A program made the translations under genes and the position numbers. Of a DNA stretch of 64,000 nucleotides, positions 10,948 to 26,320 are shown in pieces. The stretch spans positions 124,001 through 188,000 of the forward strand of contig JAGEMR010000026.1 in the NCBI GenBank assembly GCA_021030915.1, read 5' to 3'. The notes beneath the pieces are model-generated. The model had not been told where the DNA came from. It saw nothing but the letters and a program-made list of their open reading frames with translations, and ran no database searches. The first letter of the stretch is position 1. Each line of letters opens with the position of its first letter. The stretch is from Astrothelium macrocarpum (Eukaryota; Ascomycota; Dothideomycetes; Trypetheliales; Trypetheliaceae).

Positions 10948-13662
10948 ATTGTTTCGGACGTGCTAATTTGCTTTGCTCAACAGCTGCTAACTGATTGTTA
11001 GCATGCAAGATTCATTTCAGACATACAATGAGCCTTGCTTACATCTGGACGACCTTCCTCTCCTCGTAATTTGACTTTCCAGAGCTTATATCAAGAGGCG
11101 GACTGGAACGCGAGGGTATGCGATAGCACTACATGCTCAGATATTGTGACTCACACCGCCGTAAAGACGCACGTGTTGAACAAAAAAAGTGTGGGGTAAG
11201 GTGAGGTGGAAATTTGGAGAAAATGTGAAGGAAAGCTTGTGTTGTGATTCTGGGAGGGTCTCACTATTGTCCACTGAACTAAAAGCTTCCAGGAACATGC
11301 TATGTACATAACTGAGGGGTATGACAAGATATTGTAACTTAACAAAGTCAACGTGGTGAAAACCTTTAATGTAAAGAGCAACATGAAGGCCTTGAAAGAT
11401 GGCTAGAACATAAAGTGTCTCCAATGAAGACGATCAGGAAAGAAGAAGGGATAAATGTCGACGGAATGGGCTTAGGAGCTTCTTCCAAACATAGACCAAA
11501 AACATCGCTCTCGAAGGCTTTGCTCCCCATGCCTGGGTCAATACTGGTAGAGTTTGCCAGGTCTATAGCTGAAAAGACCACGCACGTCAACGATTGAACA
11601 GTGTCCAAAGGTCTTTCCAAACCGTCTTATGCCGTGGACGCACCAAGCAGTCCTTGAGTCCTGTCAGAAGCCGTTAAGATTTGAGAAGCCCACGCGGCCG
11701 CTACTTATGACATCCGAAAACTTCATGATATAATTCTAGGGTCTCGAGACTATATAGAGAGCTTCACGGTAAGTTTGCGGCCTGACATACATGTACGTAC
11801 AGATGTTCTATCGATACCGGTTAACAAATCGATGAGCATAAGAAATTCACTAACCAGTAACCAGTATGCTGTTCCAAGCTTGCTTCGGCCATTTTGCTTC
11901 ATGATCAGGCCTCTTAATGAGACCATGTGAGGACATGAGCATCCATCAATCGTCCGTAAGCCGTCTAATCCGGTACGTCATAACGCAATGGATATTTTGC
12001 AAGCCACATAATAGCAGATTTGTGCACTCGGGTCTGCTGGCAGGATACGCGCAGCTTGCTGGCTAGGCTGGTGCAAACATAGATCATCTATGAAAAGCTG
12101 CTGCACGAATAGTCAAAAGCCGCACGAAACTAGATTCGCTTGAACGAACAGCTCAAACAAGAGAGCCTCTGCGATTCTCGTAGACTAACCAGAGAGATCG
12201 TTACGCTTTGGCAGGGCCATGAAAGTATACACAGCAGTAGCGTATACGATCTCAACCATCTGGTTCACTGTTACTAATGGCAAGGCTCTGGGGAAGGGAC
12301 GGTCGTCGATTTTGGAGGCTCCAACGGATTTGTGTGCAAGCGGCTTGCATCTGAACTTCCAGCACTGAGTTTGGTTGTTGTGCATGATCTTCCTGCAGTG
12401 ATGTCAGGTGCGGAAGAAACACTCAGGGTAGACATGAGCAGTCGTCTATGGTTTATCAAGTACGATTTATGAAGAAACAATCACCGGTCGTGACGCCGAT
12501 ATCCACCTTCTCCAATAGATTTCCCACAAATGGCCAAACAGATATTGCAATCTGATTCTTCGCAACCTCATCCTGGCATTTGAGCTGGGTGCATGATTGC
12601 TTATTATGCATGGTCTTCCACTATACCTAGGCGTATTACCTCTTTGGCAATAGACAAGGCTACGATGCATAGATCTGACAATGCTGAAAGTGTAGAAATC
12701 ATTGGAGCGGGATGTGGACGATCAGGCGAAGCGGTTCGAGGACGCGAACGATAGCTTAAAGTTTAAGTGGAGAACGATGCCCGAAGAAGCGAGACTCCAG
12801 ACTTTGGAGGTAGAATGTCTGACGTGAGATATCGATCTTACGCACATAATCATTCTCCGTCCTCGATTCGATAGGCGTCGATTCAAACTGACTATCAGTA
12901 ACGAACTGCTGAAAGGTTACATTACCATCTGTACGCCGAATCCCTACGGCGCGATATGCCAAGTCAATCCGTACTGAAGGTGGGAGAGATTTCGAAGGGC
13001 GAACATTGCTCAAGCCGATGGTTATTAGAGGATTCTTGTCTTGTTTTGGCTTAGCCAGCGGACGCAATTGCCTGGTGCAGTCTCAGCTTAAAGCCCGAAC
13101 CGCGATCCAGGCTCTCGTTGCCTTTTCTGCGATGACGCGTTATGCATGAATTGGTTTTTGGCATCAGTCTTTGTGTGTGGAGATAGCGTTGGGTAGCTGA
13201 GCAGAGTTGTCAGCGAAGTACGGATACAAATAAGAGATGATAAGTGGTAGGATGGTCAGACGAGAATGATATCCTTATGTGTGATTGGCAGGTGCACTGG
13301 CCCCGTTCCTGCATCCTTCATGGGTGCTTGGACCCTGAGCAGCTGAGCTGCCAGGCTGCCTGCTGCTCGTCTCTGTAGTGCCATCAATTTCTTCAAATCC
13401 TCCTCGTTCCCCATTGCCCTCGAAAAAATTTGGCTTTGCAAAAGTGAAGCCTTGCCTCGCCAAATCTACCCCAGAACATCCCTCTTTGTTGCGAAACATC
13501 AAGTGCATCAGCCTGTGTGCCCTGACTTTAATTTCATCTGCACGCGAACACTCAGCTCTTTATTTTCAAGCTTACGATTGTTCCACACCGCTACCCACAA
13601 AACTTGCGTCACGTCGAGAACAGTTGTGTATCTTGCTCTACTAGCTGAATTCTGCCTTCAAC
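10948..13662. other. Intergenic, no supported gene
   Basis: Holds scattered short open frames on the minus strand. The longest, 12756-13067 (103 codons, no ATG start and an in-frame stop upstream), has natural-looking composition and could be a terminal exon behind the CACCAG acceptor near 13070, but no partner exon was found. The last 300 bases are ERG13 promoter and leader. No RNA gene recognised. Confidence 0.4.
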
Positions 13663-15252
13663 ATGGCTACACGACCTCACAATATTGGCATTAAAGCCAT
13701 AGAACTCTACTTTCCAAGCCAGGTATGGACCCCGTTGTGGTCTGTACTTGTGTAACAGCCAGTTGCTACCTATGAAAAAGTACGGGGCACGACTCTAACC
13801 AATTAATTTGCAGTGCGTCGACCAGACTGAGCTCGAGAAATTCGATGGAGTCAGCGCAGGCAAATACACGATCGGATTGGGACAGACCAAAATGAGCTTC
13901 TGTGATGATCGAGAGGGTGTGGCCCAGCCCAAAGAAGCTCTCAGGATGCTTTGCTAAAGAATTACGTTAGACATTTATTCTCTTGCCCTGACTACCGTCT
14001 CATCCCTCCTCCGCAAGTACTCAGTAGACCCCAAATCCATCGGCAGACTCGAGGTCGGTACAGAAACGCTTCTAGACAAATCAAAATCGGTCAAGTCTGT
14101 CTTAATGCAGCTATTTCAAGATTCGGGCAATACCAACGTGGAGGGAGTGGACACGGTCAACGCCTGTTATGGTGGCACAAATGCGCTCTTCAACACTGTT
14201 AATTGGATGGAATCGTCCTCTTGGGACGGTCGAGATGCAATTGTGGTCGCAGGTGACATTGCCCTCTACAAGAAGGGTAACGCACGACCAACTGGAGGTG
14301 CTGGTTGTGTAGCCATGCTCATTGGGCCAAACGCGCCAATCGTCGTTGAGCCTGGTCTTCGTGGTAGTCATATCGTTCATGTATATGATTTCTACAAGCC
14401 GGATTTGTCAAGCGAATATCCCATTGTGGACGGCCACTACTCGATCAAGTGCTACACTGAAGCTGTTGACGCTTGTTACAAAGCTTACAACGAGCGCGAA
14501 GCGAAGCTTCTTGGCCAAACTAACGGCGTCAATGGTCACCGTGACAGTGCTACGGCAGAGTCGTTACAGACACCTCTGGATCGCTTCGACCATATTGTCT
14601 TTCATGCGCCGACCTGCAAGCTGGTGTCCAAGTCGTACGCCCGTTTACTCTATAACGATTACCTCAATGACCCTTCAAATCCCATTTTTGCTGAGGTTCC
14701 ACCAGAGGTCCGTGATCTGTCCAAGGAGGCCAGTCTGACCGACAAAACGGTTGAAAAAACTTTCATGGCTCTTGCCAAGAAGCGCTTTTCTCAGCGTGTC
14801 CAGCCTGGTATTAATGTGCCGACCATGTGCGGCAACATGTATTCCGCCAGTGTCTACGGTAGCCTTTGCAGCATCCTTGCCTATATTAATCCCTCTGATC
14901 TCCTCGGCCGAAGAATCGGAGTCTTCAGTTATGGAAGTGGTCTTGCGAGCTCCTTCTTCAGCTTAAAGGTAGTAGGCGACGTAAAGGAGATGCAGGAGAA
15001 GCTTGATATCAAGAACCGATTGGACGCAAGGCGTACTGTACCTCCGCAGGTTTATGATGACGTAAGTTGATCTCTATCATTCGTGTTGGCAATTCGCTTA
15101 TATTCATGATATAGATGTGCAACCTTCGTGAGAAGGCTCACCTTCAAAAGAACTACACTCCCAGCGGAAACCCGGAGACTGTCTTCCCGGGAACCTACTA
15201 TCTCACTAATGTCGATGATATGTTCCGCCGAACATACGCCATAAAGCAATGA
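13663..15252 (+). CDS. ERG13: Hydroxymethylglutaryl-CoA synthase
   Basis: Condenses acetyl-CoA with acetoacetyl-CoA to HMG-CoA, the first committed step of the mevalonate/ergosterol pathway. Four exons (13663-13722, 13814-13916, 13971-15061, 15115-15252) give 463 residues, normal for fungi. The catalytic triad is visible: Glu86 in [11 protein letters not shown], the acyl-accepting Cys120 in [11 protein letters not shown], and His266 in [13 protein letters not shown]. The glycine-rich [16 protein letters not shown] motif and the C-terminal [18 protein letters not shown] are also family-typical. Intron 2 (13917-13970, GTGTGG donor) must be removed to restore [13 protein letters not shown]; unspliced, the frame hits a stop. 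No mitochondrial or peroxisomal signal seen, so it is presumably cytosolic. Confidence 0.97.
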
Positions 15253-16174
15253 GTAATTTGTTGGCCCAGTCGTCTGTCGTTAGAGCTACTAATAACACAA
15301 TCCTTGTTTCTCATAGAGGAGTTAGTGAGCAGCATCGATTCAAAGATTCAACTCGGTCAAGATAAAGTCGTTTGATTTTGCAGAATGTGCTAAGATGTTG
15401 TTGGGTTTGGTGATAGGTATTGGTTTGGTGGTAATGGAGCAGGTGGCGAATTCAAATGCTCACTGCGATGATACCTGTGGTTGCTGCGTCACTTCCTCCA
15501 TGAGCAATGAGACTTGACAGTCATTTGAAGTGTTACGTACATTCAACATGTGAGCCCACGAACGTGTGCTAGACTATCGAGTTTTTGTGGGCTTCCACGA
15601 GGATGAGATTTTAATAGACTATGCAATAGCTGCTTTCTTCCATCTTTTGTGGCATTTTCGTTCCCGTGGAGATATCGTGAATCTACGTTTGAGCTTTTGG
15701 AATGTAAGCCAGGAAACATTGAAAGCCCCAAGTGTAGTGTGATCTACTACTCCCTTGGAACGTGATTTGAGAACGGGCAAGTAAGAATTTAAAATATTGA
15801 CTGGTGGACCTCTGACCGCTTCTTCTTAAAACGAAACGAAAAGTCACAAAGGGCACTCTGCACAACATGGAAGAGAAAATTCCGCAACCAACAGGAGAAA
15901 GAGTGGTAGTGATTCACATCGATTGTCTCAGACACTGTCTGGAGATGAACGACATGATGGTGAGATGAACAAGCTCATCTAGTGGCCCCTGTAAATTTAC
16001 TTGAAACTGATGACTCGTCGAAGGCTGGGCACATCTGGAATATATACAGCAATACACTGAAATGTACGATTCCAAGGGTATCCTACACCAACAAAAACAC
16101 ACAAGGACGCTATCAATATTAGCCACCCAAAATCAAGCCTTCCCTCCTTGAATCCTTCCCTACCCCTCATTCTC
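15253..16174. other. Intergenic between convergent genes
   Basis: The 3' flanks of ERG13 (plus) and the membrane-protein gene (minus) meet here. Only short open frames with frequent stops; nothing else recognised. Confidence 0.5.
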
Positions 16175-17593
16175 TCAGCTCTTCTTCTTCTTCTCCATTT
16201 CCACAGGATACTTTTGCAAACTCTCATACCACTGCATCGCACTACCAACCAAAAACGCCCAGCTCCCCCAAAACGTGCTCAAACTCGCTTGATACGCGCG
16301 CCAACTCGCACTCCCATACCCAAACGCAGGACACAGCGTGAACCCCACGCCACCCACCAAATTCCACAACCCGATATGCCAGCCCAGCGTGCCCCACGCG
16401 GGCTTCCACCACGCCGCCTGCGTCTCCAGCATGAACAGAAACCCGGACGCCACGAAGCCCAGGCCCCCAATGACCTGCGGCGTCCAGTATGCGCCGGCGA
16501 GCGCGGCCGGGGAGAGCGCTTGGTAGATGGGTGGCAGCGAGGTGATGCCGGCGATCCAGAAGATGGTCGCGGCGAAGAATTGGATCAGCGAGGCGAGGAA
16601 GCCGACGTCGTGCAGGTACTGTGTGCGCAGCGCGTGGAGGCTGGGAAGCCAGGTCCACGCGCGATCGGGGGATGGGGCTGCGGAGGGCTGTTGCGAGGAG
16701 GCGGGGGGGGAGCGGCCGACGAGGTTGCGCTTGTTGCGGTGGTGGTGGGTGCACTGGGTTCGATCTGGGCGGATGCTGACAGTGGTGCTTCTGCTGTTGC
16801 TGGTGGCTTTGGATTTTTTGGAAGGCGCGGGTTTAGTGTCGCCGTTGGACCGGTCGTTTGTGGGAGGGTCGCTGGGGTCTTGATGCTGCTCCTGGGTTTG
16901 GTTTTCTTCGCTGGCGCTGTTGCTGTTGTCGTCGCCGTACCACGCGTTTTCGACTGCCCATCCAAAGCATCCTTCTCGTCCCGCATTCACAGCTTCGAGA
17001 AGGAGCAGTATGCTACCGATTTCAAAGACTGTGGCGCCAATGAATGCTGTAATGCCGCCGCCAAGAAGAGTCTCTCCTGGGAATAACGTGCTGGGCTGGA
17101 CAAGAGGGAGGAAGGCAAAGAAGCCGTTGATGACCCAAATTATTGATCCCCAGGTGAATATGTAGGCAACGTCAAAGGAGATATCCCAAACAGGATAATA
17201 GACAAGCATCAGCCAGAGATTGTGCGCTATCGGCTGCAAAGAATTGGTTGGTTTGGGAGCATTGATTGCTACATTGGAATCTGCTCTTTGAGATTCAGAT
17301 GCATCGGGGATGATGAGACGGTGTCTTCCTTTGCGATTGTCCCGGGATGTCCATTGATAGGTCAGGGCGGGTTTTGGTTTCTTAAATCCACTTCCTGGGT
17401 CCTCTGTTGAAGTTTCCACTGGCTGCTCTTCTTTGGTGACTGGTAAGCCAGATGAATTATAGTACTGCTCATATCGTGCGCGTGTAGGATTGAGGAATGG
17501 CACAGGTCCGTGAATGTGCTCCTGATTGAGGGCAAAGGTTGTGTTATGGCGGAGGGGTTCGTGTTCGGGATGGAAAGTGTTGCTGCGGAGCAT
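16175..17593 (-). CDS. Polytopic integral membrane protein, conserved in filamentous fungi
   Basis: Single-exon reading of 472 residues. After a 120-residue hydrophilic N-terminus come about three hydrophobic segments (WLMLVYYPVWDISFDVAYIF; IIWVINGFFAFLPLV; GITAFIGATVFEIGSILLLL), a 100-residue Ser/Thr/Asn-rich loop (roughly residues 215-315), then four more (VGFLASLIQFFAATIFWIAG; VIGGLGFVASGFLFML; GWHIGLWNLVGGVGFTLCPA; FWGSWAFLVGSAMQWY). It ends in a lysine cluster (EKKKKS). The arrangement matches uncharacterised fungal integral membrane proteins; no transporter or enzyme signature is visible. The start is taken at the first true ATG (17593); an upstream TTG in frame is not used, and a short upstream exon cannot be excluded. 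The middle of the gene is strikingly GC-rich, with long open antisense frames. Confidence 0.75.
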   Translation of the reverse strand: MLRSNTFHPEHEPLRHNTTFALNQEHIHGPVPFLNPTRARYEQYYNSSGLPVTKEEQPVETSTEDPGSGFKKPKPALTYQWTSRDNRKGRHRLIIPDASESQRADSNVAINAPKPTNSLQPIAHNLWLMLVYYPVWDISFDVAYIFTWGSIIWVINGFFAFLPLVQPSTLFPGETLLGGGITAFIGATVFEIGSILLLLEAVNAGREGCFGWAVENAWYGDDNSNSASEENQTQEQHQDPSDPPTNDRSNGDTKPAPSKKSKATSNSRSTTVSIRPDRTQCTHHHRNKRNLVGRSPPASSQQPSAAPSPDRAWTWLPSLHALRTQYLHDVGFLASLIQFFAATIFWIAGITSLPPIYQALSPAALAGAYWTPQVIGGLGFVASGFLFMLETQAAWWKPAWGTLGWHIGLWNLVGGVGFTLCPAFGYGSASWRAYQASLSTFWGSWAFLVGSAMQWYESLQKYPVEMEKKKKS

Positions 17594-18991
17594 ATTGCTT
17601 GGCAAACAAAAAAACCAATGAATACCTACTCAAGCGCCCAAATAGGCTTCAAGGTCCGGACAACCCCGTCCTCCAGCTCGTTGGGGACAAGGAAATGGAG
17701 GTTAAAAGGGTAGAACGATCGACAGTCGCCGCGCTTGCCATCGTCATTCCGCTGAAGATTGCCATTTACGCTTTACCCCCTGACCCCTGAGTGAGCACTT
17801 CATCTCCAGTCAGCCAATATTGGAATTTTGCAATCAAATGTAGCGACAGCGACAGCGACAACAACAGCGACTCATGAAGGCAGAACAACAGTCCAAGCAC
17901 GATGGTTTTATCACCACACCACAAGCACGACATCTGCCTAGTACTGAGTGCTTTAGGGTCAGCTGGTCTCGCTCTACTCCATTTAGGCATGGCCACCAAA
18001 ACGAGTGACCTAGACAGGCAGCCTTTGGTCGCAACCCTGGCACCTGGCTACCTGGCCACCTGCTATGCGTTGGGCACTGAACCATGAACTAATACTTCTG
18101 CCCAGGCTACAGCCTACCAGCTAAATGGAACGAACCTTCACCAGAAGGAAATGACAGTCATGGTCGGAGACAACTTTTATTCGGTCAACTATGACGCTTG
18201 GAATGTTCAGGGAGACATGTCTAAGCACCCACGTCTACCAGAGCCTGTGATGTCAATCCTTCACAAGGACAGCATCTGGTTATTCAAGCAAAACCAGCCA
18301 TTAGCAGCGTTTGTGGCGGATAGAGGGCGCCTGCCAACCCGAAGGCCCCACGTCAGGATGGTTATCGTCTTGCGTCTGAGGCAGGTACGGCAGTTCAAAG
18401 TGCAACTTGTACTAGCCAGATGTTCGTTTGTAATATAGAATTTAATCATAGACCATGTGAACGAGTACTCAGTGGCTCGGAGTCTGGTACTCTCCGCTGT
18501 GTCGGCGGCCTTCAGCGTGCGGTCCCATCGTCATACGCAACGCTCCAAGCCCTCGTACCTCACCTAAACCCTGTTGACCTCTGCCTCCGGCACTCTGGCC
18601 CACCCTCGCTGTTGTCTCCCACCTCTCCACCATCCTCAATCCACGTCCCCGGTCCTGCCTGCGTGTGGAGAATGCCATGAAATCCACATCGCTCTTTTGA
18701 GCCACAGCGGACTGCTTTCTTACCAACCCAGCCCGCGACGTCGGTACATCACTTTGACCACAAAGCAGACCTGGACCGGCCCGCAGTGTCTACCCGACAC
18801 TCCCTTCGATTCTGCTACATTGTCATCGCCCATTTGTCCTGCAAATCGATCTGGAGAGGGATTAGATAGTCTCGACGTCCTTGACGGGGGCGCGCTTAGG
18901 GCTTCTGCCCTCCCCGCTGCCGCTGTGTAACCAGCAGAAACGCGTGCCCGTCCATTCAGTGGTCAGCTTGTGACCAAGGCATTCCAGAAGT
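17594..18991. other. Divergent promoter region upstream of YAK1
   Basis: Separates the minus-strand membrane-protein gene from plus-strand YAK1. Includes a hexanucleotide run (GCGACA, three units at 17843-17860, then a degenerate continuation) and a C/T-rich stretch from about 18540 to 18700 suggesting a long YAK1 leader. Short open frames here have no recognisable product. Confidence 0.5.
17843..17870. repeat. GCGACA hexanucleotide microsatellite
   Basis: Three perfect GCGACA units followed by an imperfect ACAACA/GCGAC continuation, in the region between two divergent genes. Seen directly. Confidence 0.8.
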
Positions 18992-21889
<2,898 letters not shown>

Positions 21890-22685
21890 CAGGGTCGGAC
21901 AGGGATAGGAGATTCTCAGACTGATTCTCAGATTGATTCAACAAGTGATTCTTAGAGTGGGCCACGAGCATCAAAAAGACAATTAAGATTTGTCGATCGT
22001 GACCGATATCCTCCCATACGGACCCACGGAACGCAAACAAACTACGCTGGAAACCTCTTTGCAAGCATGAGATTGGAGTGGCAAATGGTCAGATGGGATT
22101 ACGTTGGGATTGTGGTCACGAATGTAATGTCAGATTGACGAGCCTGTCGAGGAAAGGATATGTGGATGGGAGACGCGTTTTCCAATTTGCTCAGTTCATG
22201 TTCCCAGGCATTATCATGAATACCCGCATTGTACGTCTGTATGATATGTTCAGGGGTTGCGATGGCGTTGGTCGGGTAGAAAGCGCTTTTTCTCTTTTGC
22301 TGTCTGGAAAGCAAGCATATTCGTTTGGTTGAGCTTGAGAATAGCTGCCTAGGTACTAGGTATGAAAATTGAAAGAGCCTTTTGAGAAGATGATTGTGAG
22401 ATGCTCGATGAAACTTGTACTCGTTGTGATAGAGAAAAAGAAGATCTCACCGAAACTTGTGAGATAGACTAGATTAAGACATGATAATTTCTATTTGTCG
22501 CTGTGAAGTGATTTGAGTGAGGTGTCCAACGCACTGAGTATTCCCGCTACGTTCAGCCTCCACATCATCAGCGGAATTTGCCGCGATACACACAAATCTT
22601 TCTACACCCCACCACCAACATCAATCCTTACAGCTACTATCGAGTTTCGTTTTCGAACCAATCTCGATTTCTTCAGTAGTCCAAC
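21890..22685. other. Intergenic YAK1-NIP1
   Basis: YAK1 3' flank and NIP1 promoter. Minor open frames on both strands, nothing recognised. Confidence 0.5.
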
Positions 22686-25314
22686 ATGTCGCGCTTCTTC
22701 CACGGCAGCGATAGCTCCAGCGAATCCTCCGAAGAGGAGGAGGAACTCTATTCCGGAGAGGAGGAAGAGGAAAAATCTGAAGAGGAATCTGACGAAGAGT
22801 CTGACGAGGACGAAGATGCAGATGAGGATGAAGAGTCTGAGAGCGATGAGGAAGGTGTCAAAGGTGGCGCGAGTCGTTTCATGAAAGACGTTAGCGACGA
22901 AGAGAGTACAGACGAAGAGGACAAAGTAACAGTGGTGAAGAGCGCAAAGGACAAGCGCTTTGAGGAGTTGGAGGGTATAATAAGGCTAATCGAGAATGCT
23001 GAAAAGATCAACGACTGGGCTGTCATTTCTTCTGGTGAGAACAATTCTAATGCTTGGCCTCAGACATTAGCTGACTTTGAGTGTAGAATACGACAAGCTT
23101 AACCGCCAGGTTCCCAGGCTCATCGTCGATGCCAAAGTGCCAAAGCTCTACATCAAGACCATCGCCGATCTCGAGACAATCATGTTAGAAACGATCGAGA
23201 AACAAAAGGTCACACCCAAGAAGATGAATGCTGTCAACACGCGTGGTCTGAATGCTATTCGCCAAAAGATTCGAAGGAACAATAAGGACTACGAGAAGGA
23301 TATTGCAGCCTATCGAGAAGACAAGGAGGCTTTCATGCGGGAGGAGATTGTTGACGACGTTGAAGTAGCACCTAAGAAACCAAAGCGGACCATCTTGGAC
23401 CTTGGGGAAGCAGTAGGCGCAGATGATAATGGCTTCACTATGGTTGGTGCTGGTGGCAAGGCCCTACAATACACCCCCGAAAGTATTTTGAAGCACCTGC
23501 GGACCATAGTCGAATCCCGAGGACGGAAGAATACAGACCGGCTGGAACAGATTCGGATAATGGAGAGACTGTCGGACGTAGCTGCAACAGACTATCAAAA
23601 GATTCGCGTTCTGTTAACTCTGGTTTCGACAAGATTTGATTTGACTTCTGGTACTGGCAGTCAAATGTCTCAAGAGCAATGGAAATTAGCTGAACATGAA
23701 ATGTCCATCCTCCTGGCCACGTTGGAGGATAATCCTGAAATACTTGTGATCGAAGGCGCCGAGGAATGGGAAGATGATGAAAAACAGCCTCAAATCAAGG
23801 CGGGCGAGAAGTTCAAGATTCCAGGCAGCGTCGTATCTTTTGCGGAACGACTTGATGATGAGCTCACCCGATCATTGCAGCATATCGACCCTCACACTGC
23901 AGAGTACATTGAAAGATTGACAGATGAAGGCGCTCTGTACACAAACATCACCCGCTCTCTGCTCTACGCTGAGAAGTTAAAGCGCGATCCGGAACTGGAC
24001 TCCTCGCAAGATGGTATCAATCGCATTGTCATGCGTCGTCTAGAACATGTCTATTTCAAGCCCTCCCAAGTCGTCTCTATTCTCGAGGATAACACCTGGA
24101 AAGCAATCCCAGAAAGGCTCGATTCAGAGATTACTCCCCGCGGACAAGGCGCGGACGCTACCGATCTTGTCCAGACCCTCTGCACATATCTCTTCAGAAA
24201 CAGTGAAGGCATTCTCCGAGCTCGTGCAATGCTATGTCAAGTCTACTTTCTTGCGCTACACGATCAGTACTACCGCGCTCGCGACATGATGCTCATGTCT
24301 CATTTACAAGACACCATTGGTAACTTTGATGTAAACACGCAAATTCTCTACAACCGTACCCTGGTTCAGGTCGGCCTCTGTGCCTTTCGTGCTGGTCTTG
24401 TCTATGAGGCGCAACATTCCTTGCAAGAAATATGTGGTAGCGGCCGACAGAAAGAACTCCTCGCTCAAGGTATGCAAATTCAACGGTACTCTCAAGTTAC
24501 GCCAGAACAAGAGCGACTGGAGCGACAGCGGCAGTTACCATTCCATATGCATATTAACCTCGAGCTTCTCGAATGTGTCTATCTCACATGCTCCATGCTC
24601 CTCGAAATTCCTCTCCTGGCTCAAACCGGCTCATCACCCGATATTAAGAAACGTGTCATCAGTAAGACGTACCGGCGTATGCTTGAATATCACGAACGTC
24701 AGATCTTCACCGGACCTCCCGAAAATACACGCGATCACGTAATGCAAGCATCCAAAGCTCTTGCGGCAGGTGAATGGCGCAAAGCCGCCGACTTCATCAA
24801 TGCCATCAAAATCTGGGACCTCATGACGCAAGCACCCAAGATCAAAGCTATGCTCTCCGAACAGATCCAAGAAGAAGGTCTGCGGACTTACCTCTTCACC
24901 TATGCACCCTTCTACGACACGCTCGCCATTAGCACCCTGGCCTCCATGTTCGACCTTGCAGAACGCCGCGTTGCTGCAGTCGTGGCCAAGATGATCTCGC
25001 ATGAAGAACTCGCCGCCGCGCTCGACCAAGTCAACAGCGCCATCATCTTCCGCAAGGGCGTCGAGCTTTCACGCTTGCAGAGCCTTGCACTAACCTTGAG
25101 CGACAAGGCGAGCGGGTTGATTGAGAGCAACGAGCGCACTCTGGAGCAGCGGACGCAGGGAATGGCGAATGCGTTTGAGAGGCAGGGCGCACAGCGAGGA
25201 GGAAGGGGTGGACAGCGAGGTGGAAGGCAGCAAGGTAGAGGTGGTGCTCAAGGAGGTACGAGGAGAGGACAGGGCTTTACGGGAGGTGCCTTGGGCGGCG
25301 CTATCAAGGCTTGA
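22686..25314 (+). CDS. NIP1: Eukaryotic translation initiation factor 3 subunit C
   Basis: Core subunit of eIF3, which bridges eIF1, eIF5 and the 40S subunit during start-codon selection. Two exons (22686-23034 and 23087-25314) with one 52-nt intron give 858 residues. It begins [20 protein letters not shown] with a long acidic Ser/Glu/Asp tract, typical of eIF3c. It continues with the conserved [20 protein letters not shown] junction restored by splicing, then an alpha-helical body and a PCI domain near the end ([39 protein letters not shown]). The tail is RGG-rich, ending near [10 protein letters not shown]. Length and termini are as expected for a fungal ortholog. Confidence 0.97.
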
Positions 25315-25468
25315 AATTGCATTGTACTCGGGCCACAATTTTTCAAGGGTGGCGTTTGACTGATGTTGAAATGATTGTCGCTAAAGTGAATTGCGATCAG
25401 GGTATCATAAATACAAGGACACGATTCTAGGCTTCCCACTATTCCCAAACACCTCAAATACTCCTTCA
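25315..25468. other. Short convergent spacer NIP1/SNF8
   Basis: Only 154 bases separate the stop of NIP1 (plus) from the stop of SNF8 (minus), so the 3' untranslated regions probably overlap. No separate terminator signal identified. Confidence 0.5.
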
Positions 25469-26275
25469 TTATCCCCCTGTATCATGAATGAATGTAGGAG
25501 TCCAGTACTCCGTCTCTTCCGCCTGTTCATCCACCCACACCAATGAATCGCTCACCAAATCCGATATCACCGCCATCGCCCTCGCCCCCTCCCACCCCAG
25601 GTTATCGCGCAACATCTCCACCGTCACAAAGCCCAGCACCTGCAACGCCTCCAACACCGTACTCTGGTCCGTATTCAGCTCTTTCGGCACGCTCCGAATC
25701 ATCTGCTTCCGCCCCAACTCCAACACAGCAAACCCACTCCCCAATGGCTCCAGACTCTTCACCGCCCGCAGTATATCATCCTCCGACACCTCCTCCATCC
25801 CACCTGCAACCCTCCCCTGACCCCCCACAATCCGCCGGCGCACCTCCTCCACCTCAATCAACCCGCCATTCTCCCCGCGCGTCGCCCGACACACCTCCAC
25901 CACGCGCACCCCGAGCTCAAAGTAAAAATCATTCACACTCGACCCGAGCATCTGCGCCCAAAAACTACCCCCACCTCCTCCTCCTCCGCCAGCATCTCGC
26001 TTTCCCCCACCGCCCCCACTACTGCTCGACGCGAGCGGATCGACGCCAATGGCAGCGCACATGCGCGCAAACTCGGCGCGGAAGCCCGGGTCCGCGCGGA
26101 TCTGCCGGCCGTGGGTGACGGAGAAGCGGTGCAGCAGCGTCTGGAAGACGGCGAGCTGCGACGCGAGCGCGTCCGACTGCGCCGCGCGCAGCGTCTGGCC
26201 GTGCGTCGCGTACTGCGACTGCGTGATGGCGGAGCGGGAGAAGGCCGCGAGGCCGGGCGCGCGCCGGGTGGACAT
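25469..26275 (-). CDS. SNF8: ESCRT-II subunit Snf8/Vps22
   Basis: Winged-helix subunit of ESCRT-II, which drives sorting of ubiquitinated cargo into multivesicular bodies. A single exon of 268 residues starts MSTRRAPGLAAFSRSAITQ; the frame is open further upstream, but the ATG at 26275 gives the conserved N-terminus. Family landmarks: SQLAVFQTLLHRFSVTHG, the MCAAIGVDPLAS segment, SSVNDFYFELGVRVVEVCRA, then GGLIEVEEVRRRI and the two winged helices through VLEALQVLGFVTVEMLRDNL to the C-terminus. Between residues about 84 and 105 is a Ser/Gly-rich insertion with two glycine runs flanking KRDA. GC content is very high in the 5' half, and long antisense open frames there are compositional shadows. 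A CACGTGA box lies about 46 nt upstream. Confidence 0.95.
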   Translation of the reverse strand: MSTRRAPGLAAFSRSAITQSQYATHGQTLRAAQSDALASQLAVFQTLLHRFSVTHGRQIRADPGFRAEFARMCAAIGVDPLASSSSGGGGGKRDAGGGGGGGGSFWAQMLGSSVNDFYFELGVRVVEVCRATRGENGGLIEVEEVRRRIVGGQGRVAGGMEEVSEDDILRAVKSLEPLGSGFAVLELGRKQMIRSVPKELNTDQSTVLEALQVLGFVTVEMLRDNLGWEGARAMAVISDLVSDSLVWVDEQAEETEYWTPTFIHDTGG

Positions 26276-26320
26276 TTTGGTGTGGAGTTGCTTGTGGCGA
26301 GAGCGCTTGAGGGAGGTGGA

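Noticed and set aside
16148..17086. 312-codon plus-strand open frame
   Set aside because: Antisense shadow of the polytopic membrane protein in a GC-rich stretch; arginine/glycine-rich with no domain.
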